Assembly (NCBI GenBank): GCA_022775085.1
Contig: JALFJQ010000005.1
Location: 1-64,000 of the forward strand
Origin: Clostridiales bacterium
GTDB taxonomy: Bacteria; Bacillota; Clostridia; Oscillospirales; Oscillospiraceae
Length of the DNA stretch: 64,000 nucleotides
Reading direction: 5' to 3'
In this document: positions 40,699 through 47,659 of the stretch, one piece after another
Layout: every line of letters starts with the position of its first letter
Position numbering within the stretch: the stretch's first letter is position 1
Notes under the pieces: model-generated
What the model was told of the DNA's origin: nothing
The model's database searches: none
What the model saw: only the letters and a program-made list of their open reading frames with translations
Position numbers and translations under genes: made by a program

Positions 40699-41490
40699 TT
40701 ACCTCACTTTCTGCTTGGGCTTTTTCTTGCCCGGATGGATATGGGGCTGAATTTCAGGCTGCTTTACAGGAGTTGTGATGTCCTGCACCTTGGGAGGCGC
40801 AGCCTTTTCCTGCCGTGCTGCCTTAATTTCCCGCAGCTCCTCCCGAACGGAGGGGCGTTCAGCTTTAGCAGTACCCTCGGCGGTTTTCCTTTGCATCCCG
40901 GAGGTAGGCTCGGACGGAGGGCTTTTTTCCGTCTTTGCCGCCGTAGGGTTTTCCGGGGACGGCTGCTCCTTCTGAATGGGCGCACCCAGCAGCTCATCCA
41001 GCAGCAAATCTGCATCGTCCTTCTCAGGTGCGGCCTTTTCGGGAGCGGCAGGGGCGGATTCCTTTTCCTGACGGGTCTTTTCAATATCATGCTTGATGGA
41101 AGCAGTATCCACGGTAGCCAGCTTGAAGCGTTCCACAATACGATTGATCTTGGAGGCATCCTCTGCCCGCACCATCACATCCACCATACCGTCTGCAGAT
41201 TTCTCCTTACCCCGGAGGGCGCAGTAGACAACACCGTAACGCTTTGCCTCCTGAGCAAAGCGTTTCAGATGCTCCTCGCTGATGGTGAACACCTTCAGCT
41301 CCTTGCCGCTTTTCAGCATGGCGCTGAGCCGCTGGTGTCCCTTAGTTTTGTTTCTGTCGGCGTTCTTCGCAATGGTGTAGAGTGCCGCTGCGATGTTTTT
41401 TGCCGCAGAGCCAGAAAGTTTCAGGGCAACCTCCGTGCCCTCCAAACTCATTCTAACGATTTGCTCTGCCGCATCGCCTGAATTGGTCAT
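40699..41490 (-). CDS. pcfB: PcfB-family transfer protein
   Basis: The 263-residue protein has a PcfB/DUF3801 domain (about 1-125: VRMSLEGTEVALKLSGSAAKNIAAAL, LKVFTISEEHLKRFAQEAKRYGVVY) and a disordered, Lys/Pro/Glu-rich C-terminal half ending GKKKPKQKVR. PcfB of pCF10 assists relaxosome docking. The ATG at 41490 has AAAGGAG upstream and overlaps the relaxase end by 38 bases. Confidence 0.85.
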   Translation of the reverse strand: MTNSGDAAEQIVRMSLEGTEVALKLSGSAAKNIAAALYTIAKNADRNKTKGHQRLSAMLKSGKELKVFTISEEHLKRFAQEAKRYGVVYCALRGKEKSADGMVDVMVRAEDASKINRIVERFKLATVDTASIKHDIEKTRQEKESAPAAPEKAAPEKDDADLLLDELLGAPIQKEQPSPENPTAAKTEKSPPSEPTSGMQRKTAEGTAKAERPSVREELREIKAARQEKAAPPKVQDITTPVKQPEIQPHIHPGKKKPKQKVR

Positions 41491-42889
41491 GTTCGGTTTT
41501 CTCCTTTCGCTGATGGTTTTCGTCCTCACGGACTTTCTGAATGTGTTCCAGCATAACGCCGGAACGGACGGCAATATCGCTACATAATTTCACCTCCTGG
41601 CGTAATTGACTCAGCTCCTTGGAAAGTGTGGCAATGGCGGTGCTAACCTCCGCAGACGCCGCTTCATCCGATTTCACAGCCACGGTACGCTGTTTTCGGT
41701 AAAGCTGCCTCCGCTGGGAAGTCACATCTGCAATTCTGCTTTCCAATTCGCATTGATATGAAGAAAGCTGCTGAGCGGTATCAATCCGATGCTCCGCCAG
41801 CAGCCTTGCTTCCTGTGTGATGGCATCCAGCTTTATGAGATCTTCCCGGAGAAGAAAGTGGAGCCGCTTATGGTTCTGCTTCTTCTGCCGGGGAAACACC
41901 CCCAGTAGGTAGCAGTAGTGGAAATACAATGCCCGGAAGCCAGTCACCTTTTTACGGGTCTGCCAGTTACCAGACACACGATATTGTTTGCGTTGTGGGG
42001 TCGGTTCCGGCAGGGGTTTTGCGGCTCTGCCCTGTTCCAGAATCCGCCTGCGGATACCCTCCAGCGTGTAGCCCTCGCCAAAGTTCCGGGCAAGGCGGAC
42101 AAAACGCTCCTTTCCCGGCGGTCTGACGGAAATGTCCTTACCCACCTTGACCTCATAACCCTTACGGTGGAGATTTTCAAAAAACTGCCGCTCCGTCATG
42201 GACTGGCGAATGGCTTCATCCACATCCGAACGGACAATGCCCCGCCATGTGGGGCGCTGCTCCTGTTCCGCCCGCCATTCACCGTAGTGCTTTCCTTTTC
42301 CGGGCTGGGGATTCTCGATGACAGACAGACCATATTCCCGGCACAGGGCATCCGATGCTGCCTGCAGATCGTGGTAGTCTTTGGCAGAACGATAATATTT
42401 GATGCCATCTACGAAAGAGACTGTGTTCAGGACAAAATGATTATGCAGATGGTTCGTTTTGTCCAGATGGGTTGCTACAACAACTTGATAGCGTTCACCC
42501 CACAAGCGTCTGGCCAACTCGACACCAATTTGGTGAGCAATTTCCGGTGTTGCTTCTCCGGGAGCAAAGGATTGATAGCCGTGGTAGGCTATGGTTCCAT
42601 ACTCCTTGCCAAAACGCTTTTTCACCACCATCATTTCTTCCCGCGCTGTGCTGGGGTTGCAGTTGATCCCGGACACAAAGCGCTCAAGGGCACCCAGTTC
42701 CTCATTAACTTGCTGTGTCTTGTGGCTGCTGACGGCATAAGCGATAACATCGTCCAGCCCCTGACACTCTCGCTCCGTCATATCCCCGTTTTCATAAAAT
42801 TCCGGGTTGGTCGTCTTGTCGGGATTCTCTACATAGGCCACTACCTTCCCAAGCCAGCCATTGACCCGCCAGACGGATGTGACTGCCAT
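41453..42889 (-). CDS. MobA/VirD2-family relaxase
   Basis: The 478-residue relaxase would nick oriT and pilot the transferred strand. The N-terminal catalytic domain has GKVVAYVENPDKT, YHGYQSFAPGEATPE and the three-histidine metal motif HLDKTNHLHNHFVLNTV (about 140-157). The C-terminal half is basic and coiled-coil. It follows mobC by three bases without a clear ribosome site, implying coupling, and its tail overlaps pcfB. Confidence 0.93.
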   Translation of the reverse strand: MAVTSVWRVNGWLGKVVAYVENPDKTTNPEFYENGDMTERECQGLDDVIAYAVSSHKTQQVNEELGALERFVSGINCNPSTAREEMMVVKKRFGKEYGTIAYHGYQSFAPGEATPEIAHQIGVELARRLWGERYQVVVATHLDKTNHLHNHFVLNTVSFVDGIKYYRSAKDYHDLQAASDALCREYGLSVIENPQPGKGKHYGEWRAEQEQRPTWRGIVRSDVDEAIRQSMTERQFFENLHRKGYEVKVGKDISVRPPGKERFVRLARNFGEGYTLEGIRRRILEQGRAAKPLPEPTPQRKQYRVSGNWQTRKKVTGFRALYFHYCYLLGVFPRQKKQNHKRLHFLLREDLIKLDAITQEARLLAEHRIDTAQQLSSYQCELESRIADVTSQRRQLYRKQRTVAVKSDEAASAEVSTAIATLSKELSQLRQEVKLCSDIAVRSGVMLEHIQKVREDENHQRKEKTEHDQFRRCGRANR

Positions 42890-42892
42890 TGG

Positions 42893-43225
42893 TTACTGCT
42901 TGATGGGGCGTGGACATACCACAGCTTCGGTGATTTCCTTCACCGCTGCCTCAAACTGCGTCACAGCAGCATCGTACCGCTGGACATCAATGACATTCAG
43001 GGTGTGTGCTTTCTGGGCGATCTGGTTCAGATTGTTGCCAATGCGATACAGCTGCTGTGCCATGGCATAATAGTCAAGGGGAGGCGATTCCTGTGGCACC
43101 AGATCATTGATGAGATGGCGAAGATAGGCGGCAACAGAGATATGGCTGCGCTTGGCTTTCTTTTGCAGATTCTCAGCTTCCTTTTTGCTGAGCCATACTT
43201 GAATTTTGACATTTCGATTACGCAT
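42893..43225 (-). CDS. mobC: MobC-type relaxosome accessory protein
   Basis: A 110-residue ribbon-helix-helix-like protein (VKIQVWLSKKEAENLQKKAKR, SVAAYLRHLI) with the MobC C-terminal helix (YRIGNNLNQIAQKAHTLN). MobC melts or marks oriT for the relaxase. AAAGGAG precedes ATG at 43225, and the candidate oriT lies directly upstream. Confidence 0.9.
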   Translation of the reverse strand: MRNRNVKIQVWLSKKEAENLQKKAKRSHISVAAYLRHLINDLVPQESPPLDYYAMAQQLYRIGNNLNQIAQKAHTLNVIDVQRYDAAVTQFEAAVKEITEAVVCPRPIKQ

Positions 43226-43377
43226 AGAAATATGCTCCTTTGTACTTTGAATTTGGGGTTTCAGGGGGGCTGCCCCTGACAAGCTGTCTTTGTGGGAGTA
43301 CAAAGACGATGCTTGCTGGTATATTGCAGATTCGTTCTCCCTCTGGGGCGAACGGGGGACTGCCTGAAAATAAATGG
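43226..43377 (-). other. Candidate origin of transfer (oriT)
   Basis: The 152-base gap upstream of mobC and the relaxase holds two clean inverted repeats: TCAGGGG / CCCCTGA (43261-43279) and GTCTTTGT / ACAAAGAC (43286-43307). A third, weaker GTTC / GAAC pair is near 43334-43353. Position and repeat arrangement fit an oriT of the relaxase family; the nick site cannot be assigned by eye. Confidence 0.55.
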
Positions 43378-43764
43378 TCAGCGCTCATGGTGCCGCTCGC
43401 ACTTAAACAGGTGTGCGACACGATTAAGATCGTCAGACATGACATAACAGCGTTCGATTTTCCAGCCGTTCTTACCGCCATCCTCAGCAGCCATATACCG
43501 CTCTAAACGAACGCAAGGATCTGTGCCGTCCAGGCAGTATCCATAGATGGAATACCCGCCCATGTTGGGTTGAAATGCTTTGCTGTTACTGGACAAACCG
43601 TAGGTTCTGCTCCGTTCATCATAGGGTAAACCAAAACTGTCAGCAGTGAAAACAATGTATCCGGGCAGGTGCTCGCCCATTCGTTCCACCGCACGGAATT
43701 TGCTTGTCATCTCGCTATAGCTCATATTGATCTGCCTGGGTTCTTTGATTGCGTTGTCATTCAT
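43378..43764 (-). CDS. ICE-conserved protein of unknown function
   Basis: A 128-residue soluble protein, not recognised. It contains FGLPYDERSRTYGLSSNSKAF and GWKIERCYVMSDDLNRV and ends CERHHER. Its ATG overlaps the stop of the Toprim gene (ATGA), so it is translationally coupled, and it lies between primase and oriT. Confidence 0.7.
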   Translation of the reverse strand: MNDNAIKEPRQINMSYSEMTSKFRAVERMGEHLPGYIVFTADSFGLPYDERSRTYGLSSNSKAFQPNMGGYSIYGYCLDGTDPCVRLERYMAAEDGGKNGWKIERCYVMSDDLNRVAHLFKCERHHER

Positions 43765-44714
43765 CGTTCCGGTGTCCTTCCTTTCCTGTGTGTAATGGGA
43801 AGCCCCAGCCGCATACACAAAAAGTCGTTGTAATCCTTACCGTAGGGCGGCGGCTGGACAGATACCTCATATCTGTCAGACAGCATAGACAGCAACGCCT
43901 TTGCCGCCCGTCCTCCGGTGGCATCGTTATCCAGGCGGAGTGTGATAAAGCGGATGTTGGGCTGCTCGGACAGATAGCGTTTCAGCGCCAGCGGCATAGA
44001 GCTTTCTTGCAGTTCCTCCTTTGGTTTGTAGACACCCGCCAGAGAAACCAGATGCTCCCGGTTCCAATTGCCCCCATTCATCTTCACGAGGGTTGCGTAG
44101 GACAGAAGATCGATGGCACTCTCAAAGAGGTGGACGGTATCGCTGCCCGGTGCGGGGATGCTGAAAGAGAACCGCTTGTCACTTCCGGTGGCATCACCCA
44201 CAAAGTCCGTCCCCAGCCCTCTCAGGTTGGCGTACCGGGGCTTGTTATACTTGTCCAGCCCAACGAAAACGGCATTATGGTGGGGTGTGCTTTCATACAA
44301 CCGCCCCGTCTGGATGCAGAAATCAATAAGATCGGGATCAATACCACGGCTGCGAAGATAACCATGGACACGGCTTGTGTTAGGGCTTGCTTGAGGCAGC
44401 AACAACACCTTGGGCTTCTCTGGCTTGGGCCGGGACTGCTTGGGCTGGTATGCCACCTGTCCGGTGATCCGCTCTACGGCTTCCAGGAAAGGGACTTCTT
44501 GCACTTTAATGAGATAGTCCAGCGCATTGTAGCCGCCAAAGCCACGGGAGAACCAGTACCATTTGCCGTTGGAGATTTTCAGGGAATCATGCTCACGGGT
44601 GCAGTAGTGGTTGCCGCTGATATGCACCAGCTCATTGGGTTCGCAGGCTTGCAGATAAGTCAGCAAGTCCACCTGCCTTGCTTTTTCAATGGTTTCCGGT
44701 GGAATAAACGGCAC
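43761..44714 (-). CDS. Toprim-domain primase-like protein (DUF3991 type)
   Basis: The 317-residue protein has an N-terminal CHC2-like part (HISGNHYCTREHDSLKI, FSRGFGGYNALDYLI) and a Toprim fold with VHLFESAIDLLSYATLV and FITLRLDNDATGGRAAKAL. It probably primes complementary-strand synthesis after transfer. It lies six bases after the DUF3848 gene. Confidence 0.87.
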   Translation of the reverse strand: MPFIPPETIEKARQVDLLTYLQACEPNELVHISGNHYCTREHDSLKISNGKWYWFSRGFGGYNALDYLIKVQEVPFLEAVERITGQVAYQPKQSRPKPEKPKVLLLPQASPNTSRVHGYLRSRGIDPDLIDFCIQTGRLYESTPHHNAVFVGLDKYNKPRYANLRGLGTDFVGDATGSDKRFSFSIPAPGSDTVHLFESAIDLLSYATLVKMNGGNWNREHLVSLAGVYKPKEELQESSMPLALKRYLSEQPNIRFITLRLDNDATGGRAAKALLSMLSDRYEVSVQPPPYGKDYNDFLCMRLGLPITHRKGRTPER

Positions 44715-44720
44715 AATACA

Positions 44721-45059
44721 TCACCTCGCATCTTTTTGGGCAATAAAATCAGCCCGCACCACTTCATTGGCACGAGCTTCCACGGCATTCCAGATATTTT
44801 CCATGTGGCGATTGTCATCCCAGCTATCCCACTTTTTGAACACATCCGCCAGCGGTGTGGAAGATTTCAGAAGGGCTTTTGCCTGCCGGGGTGAGAGGTC
44901 GTTGTATTCCAGCGATAACAAAATATCCTCACGGCAGACATATTCGTATGCCTGCTTCAAAATCTCCCCGGGCGGCAGCTGCATCAGTTCTGCTTTGAAC
45001 TGCTCCTGCTCGGCAAACATCTTCTGGTATAGCTGGGTGTTCAGCACTGCTTGGGTCAT
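44721..45059 (-). CDS. DUF3848-type ICE protein
   Basis: A 112-residue protein with the DUF3848 pattern: LYQKMFAEQEQFKAELMQLPPGEILKQAYEYV split by a short loop, then LSLEYNDLSPRQAKALL and PLADVFKKWD. Function unknown; such proteins sit next to the Toprim gene and the large helicase-methylase in related ICEs. Here the helicase gene is pushed away by the redox cargo. Confidence 0.82.
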   Translation of the reverse strand: MTQAVLNTQLYQKMFAEQEQFKAELMQLPPGEILKQAYEYVCREDILLSLEYNDLSPRQAKALLKSSTPLADVFKKWDSWDDNRHMENIWNAVEARANEVVRADFIAQKDAR

Positions 45060-45084
45060 GGTATCAACTCCTCGAAAATGAAAT

Positions 45085-45121
45085 TAGCCGATTGGTTCTC
45101 GCAAGGAAAACCAATCGGCTA
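45085..45121 (-). terminator. Hairpin between redox cargo and transfer genes
   Basis: TAGCCGATTGGTT pairs perfectly with AACCAATCGGCTA around an 11-base loop, 12 bases beyond the SDR relic. Leftward the tail is ATTTCATTTTC, so termination may be partial; it lies in the leader of the DUF3848 gene. Confidence 0.5.
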
Positions 45122-45132
45122 TGTAATGGACA

Positions 45133-45198
45133 TTATTTACTTTTTCCTGCTTCCTTACCGATACCTGAGGATGATCCGACAATAAAGATGGTACGCAT
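45133..45198 (-). pseudogene. Truncated short-chain dehydrogenase (SDR)
   Basis: GGAGAG and an ATG at 45198 open a frame beginning MRTIFIVGSSSGIGKEAGK, the Rossmann glycine motif of SDR oxidoreductases, then it stops after 21 codons. Intact SDRs have about 250 residues. It is the last gene of the redox cargo and ends near the cargo boundary, so I infer truncation on insertion or deletion. Confidence 0.7.
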
Positions 45199-45219
45199 CG
45201 TTTTTCGCCCGTCTCTCCA

Positions 45220-45759
45220 TTAAACTTGCTTGCCCATTTGATAGGCCCTTTTCATGGCGGAGGTGTTTTTCACCTTGCCCGGCTCGTATACACCGCTGCC
45301 AATAATAACTCCCTTTTCTACCGCACCTTCCACGCAGTCTGCGTAGCCACGGAAACAGGCAAGGGTGGTATCAGCGGAAGCGTGCGCTTCGTCAGCCATG
45401 GTGACGATATAGTAGAATTCCTTGTTTCTCACCTCAAGCCAACGGGCAACGGTGCGGTCAATGACCGCCTTGAGCTGGGCGTTGATGGAATAGAAGTAGA
45501 CTGGACTTGCCAGCACCAGCACATCCGCATCGACCATCTTTTGCAGAATGTCCGCCATGTCATCTTTATGGACGCACACGCCGCCATGGTCGCGGCAGTA
45601 GTAGCAGGCGGAGCAAGGGGAAACATTCTTCTGCGTTATGCGAATCTTTTCAACTTCATTTCCCGATTCCAACGCACCACGCATAAACTCATCGCACAGA
45701 AGGTCTGAATTACCGCCCTTTCTCGGACTGCCGGATAAAATCAATACTTTTTTGTTCAT
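45220..45759 (-). CDS. NADPH-dependent FMN reductase / flavodoxin-family protein
   Basis: This 179-residue flavoprotein has the FMN phosphate loop LILSGSPRKGGNSDLLCDEF, a Cys-rich CSACYYCRDHGGVC of iron-sulfur-flavoprotein type, and ASPVYFYSINAQLKAVIDR. It probably reduces quinones or other electrophiles with flavin. The ATG at 45759 is preferred over an upstream GTG. Thirteen bases from the aldo/keto reductase gene, it shares the MerR-controlled promoter. Confidence 0.9.
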   Translation of the reverse strand: MNKKVLILSGSPRKGGNSDLLCDEFMRGALESGNEVEKIRITQKNVSPCSACYYCRDHGGVCVHKDDMADILQKMVDADVLVLASPVYFYSINAQLKAVIDRTVARWLEVRNKEFYYIVTMADEAHASADTTLACFRGYADCVEGAVEKGVIIGSGVYEPGKVKNTSAMKRAYQMGKQV

Positions 45760-45772
45760 GTTCCTCACCTCG

Positions 45773-46630
45773 TCAATTCTTTTTGCGTTCTTCTACCATA
45801 TTCACAAACCATTCGACCATGGCAGGGTCATAGTGGGAGAAGAATGCGCTTGTTTTGGTGTCCAGTGCTGCGATATTCGCCATATCCTCTTCGGAGAGGG
45901 TAAAGTCAAACACATTTAGGTTTTCCTGCATCCGCTCGATATGGGCGGATTTCGGAATCACCACCACGCCCCGCTGTAAATGCCAGCGGAGAATGACCTG
46001 CGCCGCACTCTTGCCGTACTTGGCACCGATCTCGTTCAGCACGGGATTCTGGAACATATCGCCCCGCCCCTCTCCGAAGGGTGCCCATGCCTCGATCTGT
46101 ACGCCGTATTTGTCCATCCACATCTTTGCCTCGGCCTGCTGATGGAAGGGGTGTACCTCAACCTGATCGACCATTGGTTTGATGCGGGCAAAGGAGCAGA
46201 TGTCCACCAGACGGTCCGGGTAGAAGTTGGATACTCCGATAGCGCGAATCTTGCCCTCCTCGTACAACTCTTCCAATGCCCGCCATGCGCCGTAGTAATC
46301 CGCATACGGCTGATGCAGCAGGCAGAGGTCAAGGTAGTCGGTGCGCAGTTTTTTCATAGAGTCCAGAATGGATGCCTTAGCTGCATCGTAACCGTAATGC
46401 TCGATCCAGACCTTGGTGGTCAGAAAAAGGTCCTTGCGCTCAATGCCGGACTTTTCGATGGCCGCACCAACCTGCTCCTCGTTGAAATAGCTCTGGGCCG
46501 TGTCAATGGAACGATAGCCAACCTTCAGTGCGTCCAGTACGCAGCGTTCGCATTCCTCCTGCGTTACCTGAAACACGCCGTAGCCCAACTGCGGCATTTT
46601 CACGCCGTTGCTCAAAGTGATATATTTCAT
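45773..46630 (-). CDS. Aldo/keto reductase
   Basis: A 285-residue NADPH-dependent carbonyl reductase. The active-site set is visible: Asp in SIDTAQSYFNEEQVG with the catalytic Tyr, Lys in FLTTKVWIEHYGYD and His in LCLLHQPYADYYGAW; NADP contacts appear in VVIPKSAHIERMQENL. The ATG at 46630 follows GGGAGG. First gene of the redox operon, likely detoxifying reactive carbonyls under MerR control. Confidence 0.93.
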   Translation of the reverse strand: MKYITLSNGVKMPQLGYGVFQVTQEECERCVLDALKVGYRSIDTAQSYFNEEQVGAAIEKSGIERKDLFLTTKVWIEHYGYDAAKASILDSMKKLRTDYLDLCLLHQPYADYYGAWRALEELYEEGKIRAIGVSNFYPDRLVDICSFARIKPMVDQVEVHPFHQQAEAKMWMDKYGVQIEAWAPFGEGRGDMFQNPVLNEIGAKYGKSAAQVILRWHLQRGVVVIPKSAHIERMQENLNVFDFTLSEEDMANIAALDTKTSAFFSHYDPAMVEWFVNMVEERKKN

Positions 46631-46673
46631 GATGAAAACCTCCCTGTTGATTTGAATTTTATCTTGTGCTATC

Positions 46674-46704
46674 ATCGTATCAGTCGGTAGTTACTACCGG
46701 TCAA
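46674..46704 (-). promoter_or_regulatory. MerR-type promoter with 19-bp spacer
   Basis: On the minus strand TTGACC (46699-46704) and TACGAT (46674-46679) are separated by 19 bases, too long for normal sigma-A use. The palindrome CGGTAG-TTA-CTACCG (46685-46699) fills the spacer. This is the classic layout activated by MerR proteins that twist the promoter; the adjacent MerR gene is the likely activator. Confidence 0.85.
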
Positions 46705-46736
46705 GAACTTTTTTCAAAAAGCAGGAGGTTTTTTTA

Positions 46737-47138
46737 ATGTACTCCATGAAAGAGGCTTGCTCTCTCACTGATATGACCTACGAAAATCTGAAATTCTACT
46801 GCAACGAAGGACTTGTTCCCAATGTCAAGCGCGATAGCCGGAATTATCGTGTTTTTGACGAGATTGACATCAAATGGATTCAGAGCCTGAACTGCCTGAA
46901 AAGCTGTGGCATGAGCCTTGCGGAAATGAAAACATATCTGGCACTCTGCATGGAGGGCGAAGGCACAATCCCGGAACGCAAGGTGATCCTTGCAAAGAAA
47001 AAAGAAGCCCTGCTCCAATCCATTGCGGAACAGCAAAAGGCAGTGGCATTCATTGACTGGAAGCAAGGGTTCTATGATGATGTGCTGTCCGGTAAAACGG
47101 AGTATTACAGCAATCTGGTGCCGGAGCTGATGAAATAA
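46737..47138 (+). CDS. MerR-family activator
   Basis: The 133-residue protein has the MerR winged HTH (SMKEACSLTDMTYENLKFYCNEGLVPNVKR, then NYRVFDEIDIKWIQSL) and a dimerisation coiled coil; the effector domain is short and without a Cys cluster, as in regulators of aldehyde or redox stress. GCAGGAGG precedes the ATG. Divergent from the aldo/keto reductase operon, whose 19-bp-spacer promoter it should activate. Confidence 0.92.
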   Translation: MYSMKEACSLTDMTYENLKFYCNEGLVPNVKRDSRNYRVFDEIDIKWIQSLNCLKSCGMSLAEMKTYLALCMEGEGTIPERKVILAKKKEALLQSIAEQQKAVAFIDWKQGFYDDVLSGKTEYYSNLVPELMK

Positions 47139-47175
47139 TATGCGAAGCTGTCACTTCTGATTTATCAGTTTGTTT

Positions 47176-47328
47176 TTACTTTTTTCGCATTTTGATTATG
47201 ACAATACATGCCACGATAACAACAGCAGCAACGATACCAGCAACCAATGCAGGTGATACCGTAGATGTGGCAAAGATTGCAGTGGGACCATCTGCACCAC
47301 CAATGATACCAATGGAATGAGTCTTCAT
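47176..47328 (-). CDS. Small OadB-like membrane peptide
   Basis: A 50-residue protein with a strong ribosome site (GGGAGG seven bases before ATG). It begins MKTHSIGIIGGADGPTAIF, the signature stretch of the beta subunit of sodium-translocating decarboxylases, then a single membrane helix (LVAGIVAAVVIVACIVIIKM) and a basic end. The parent subunit has about 400 residues, so this is either a miniature derivative or a distinct small family. It lies between MerR and the helicase-methylase. Confidence 0.75.
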   Translation of the reverse strand: MKTHSIGIIGGADGPTAIFATSTVSPALVAGIVAAVVIVACIVIIKMRKK

Positions 47329-47659
47329 GTAATACCTCCCAAAATTCCGATATGTCAGTTATTAACTATAATACCGTAAAGTGAACCCTTTCTCAATGGG
47401 TTTCAAAAATCACTATCTGCATATTTTTTTGAAAAATATATGCAGATAAATGGCGTCTATATGGAGTAATAGAAACAGCCCACTGCGTTTTACAGTGGGC
47501 TGCTCCAAAATAGAAGAGAGGTAGAAAAGAGGATCTACGGAGTTTGAAAGGAAGCGGCTCACGGCTTCCGCTGCCTTTCTTGGTTATAGGATAATCTTGG
47601 ATTATGACGGGAGTATAAACAACAATCAAACAAATTGCAACGGAATACTTAAGAGATTC
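47329..47659. other. Intergenic region with two hairpins
   Basis: No gene is supported here. An AT-rich inverted repeat TATCTGCATAT / ATATGCAGATA spans 47414-47448. The pair CAGCCCACTG / CAGTGGGCTG (47476-47502) is followed leftward by TTTCTATT and probably terminates the transcript of the large upstream gene. Confidence 0.55.
47470..47502 (-). terminator. Terminator of the helicase-methylase transcript
   Basis: A 10-bp perfect stem with a seven-base loop, followed by TTTCTATT on the minus strand. It sits about 160 bases past the stop codon at 47660. Confidence 0.6.

Noticed and set aside
37959-41481. Two rightward open frames of about 500 codons
   Set aside because: Both are antisense to virD4, the ArdC-like gene and pcfB, without ribosome sites.
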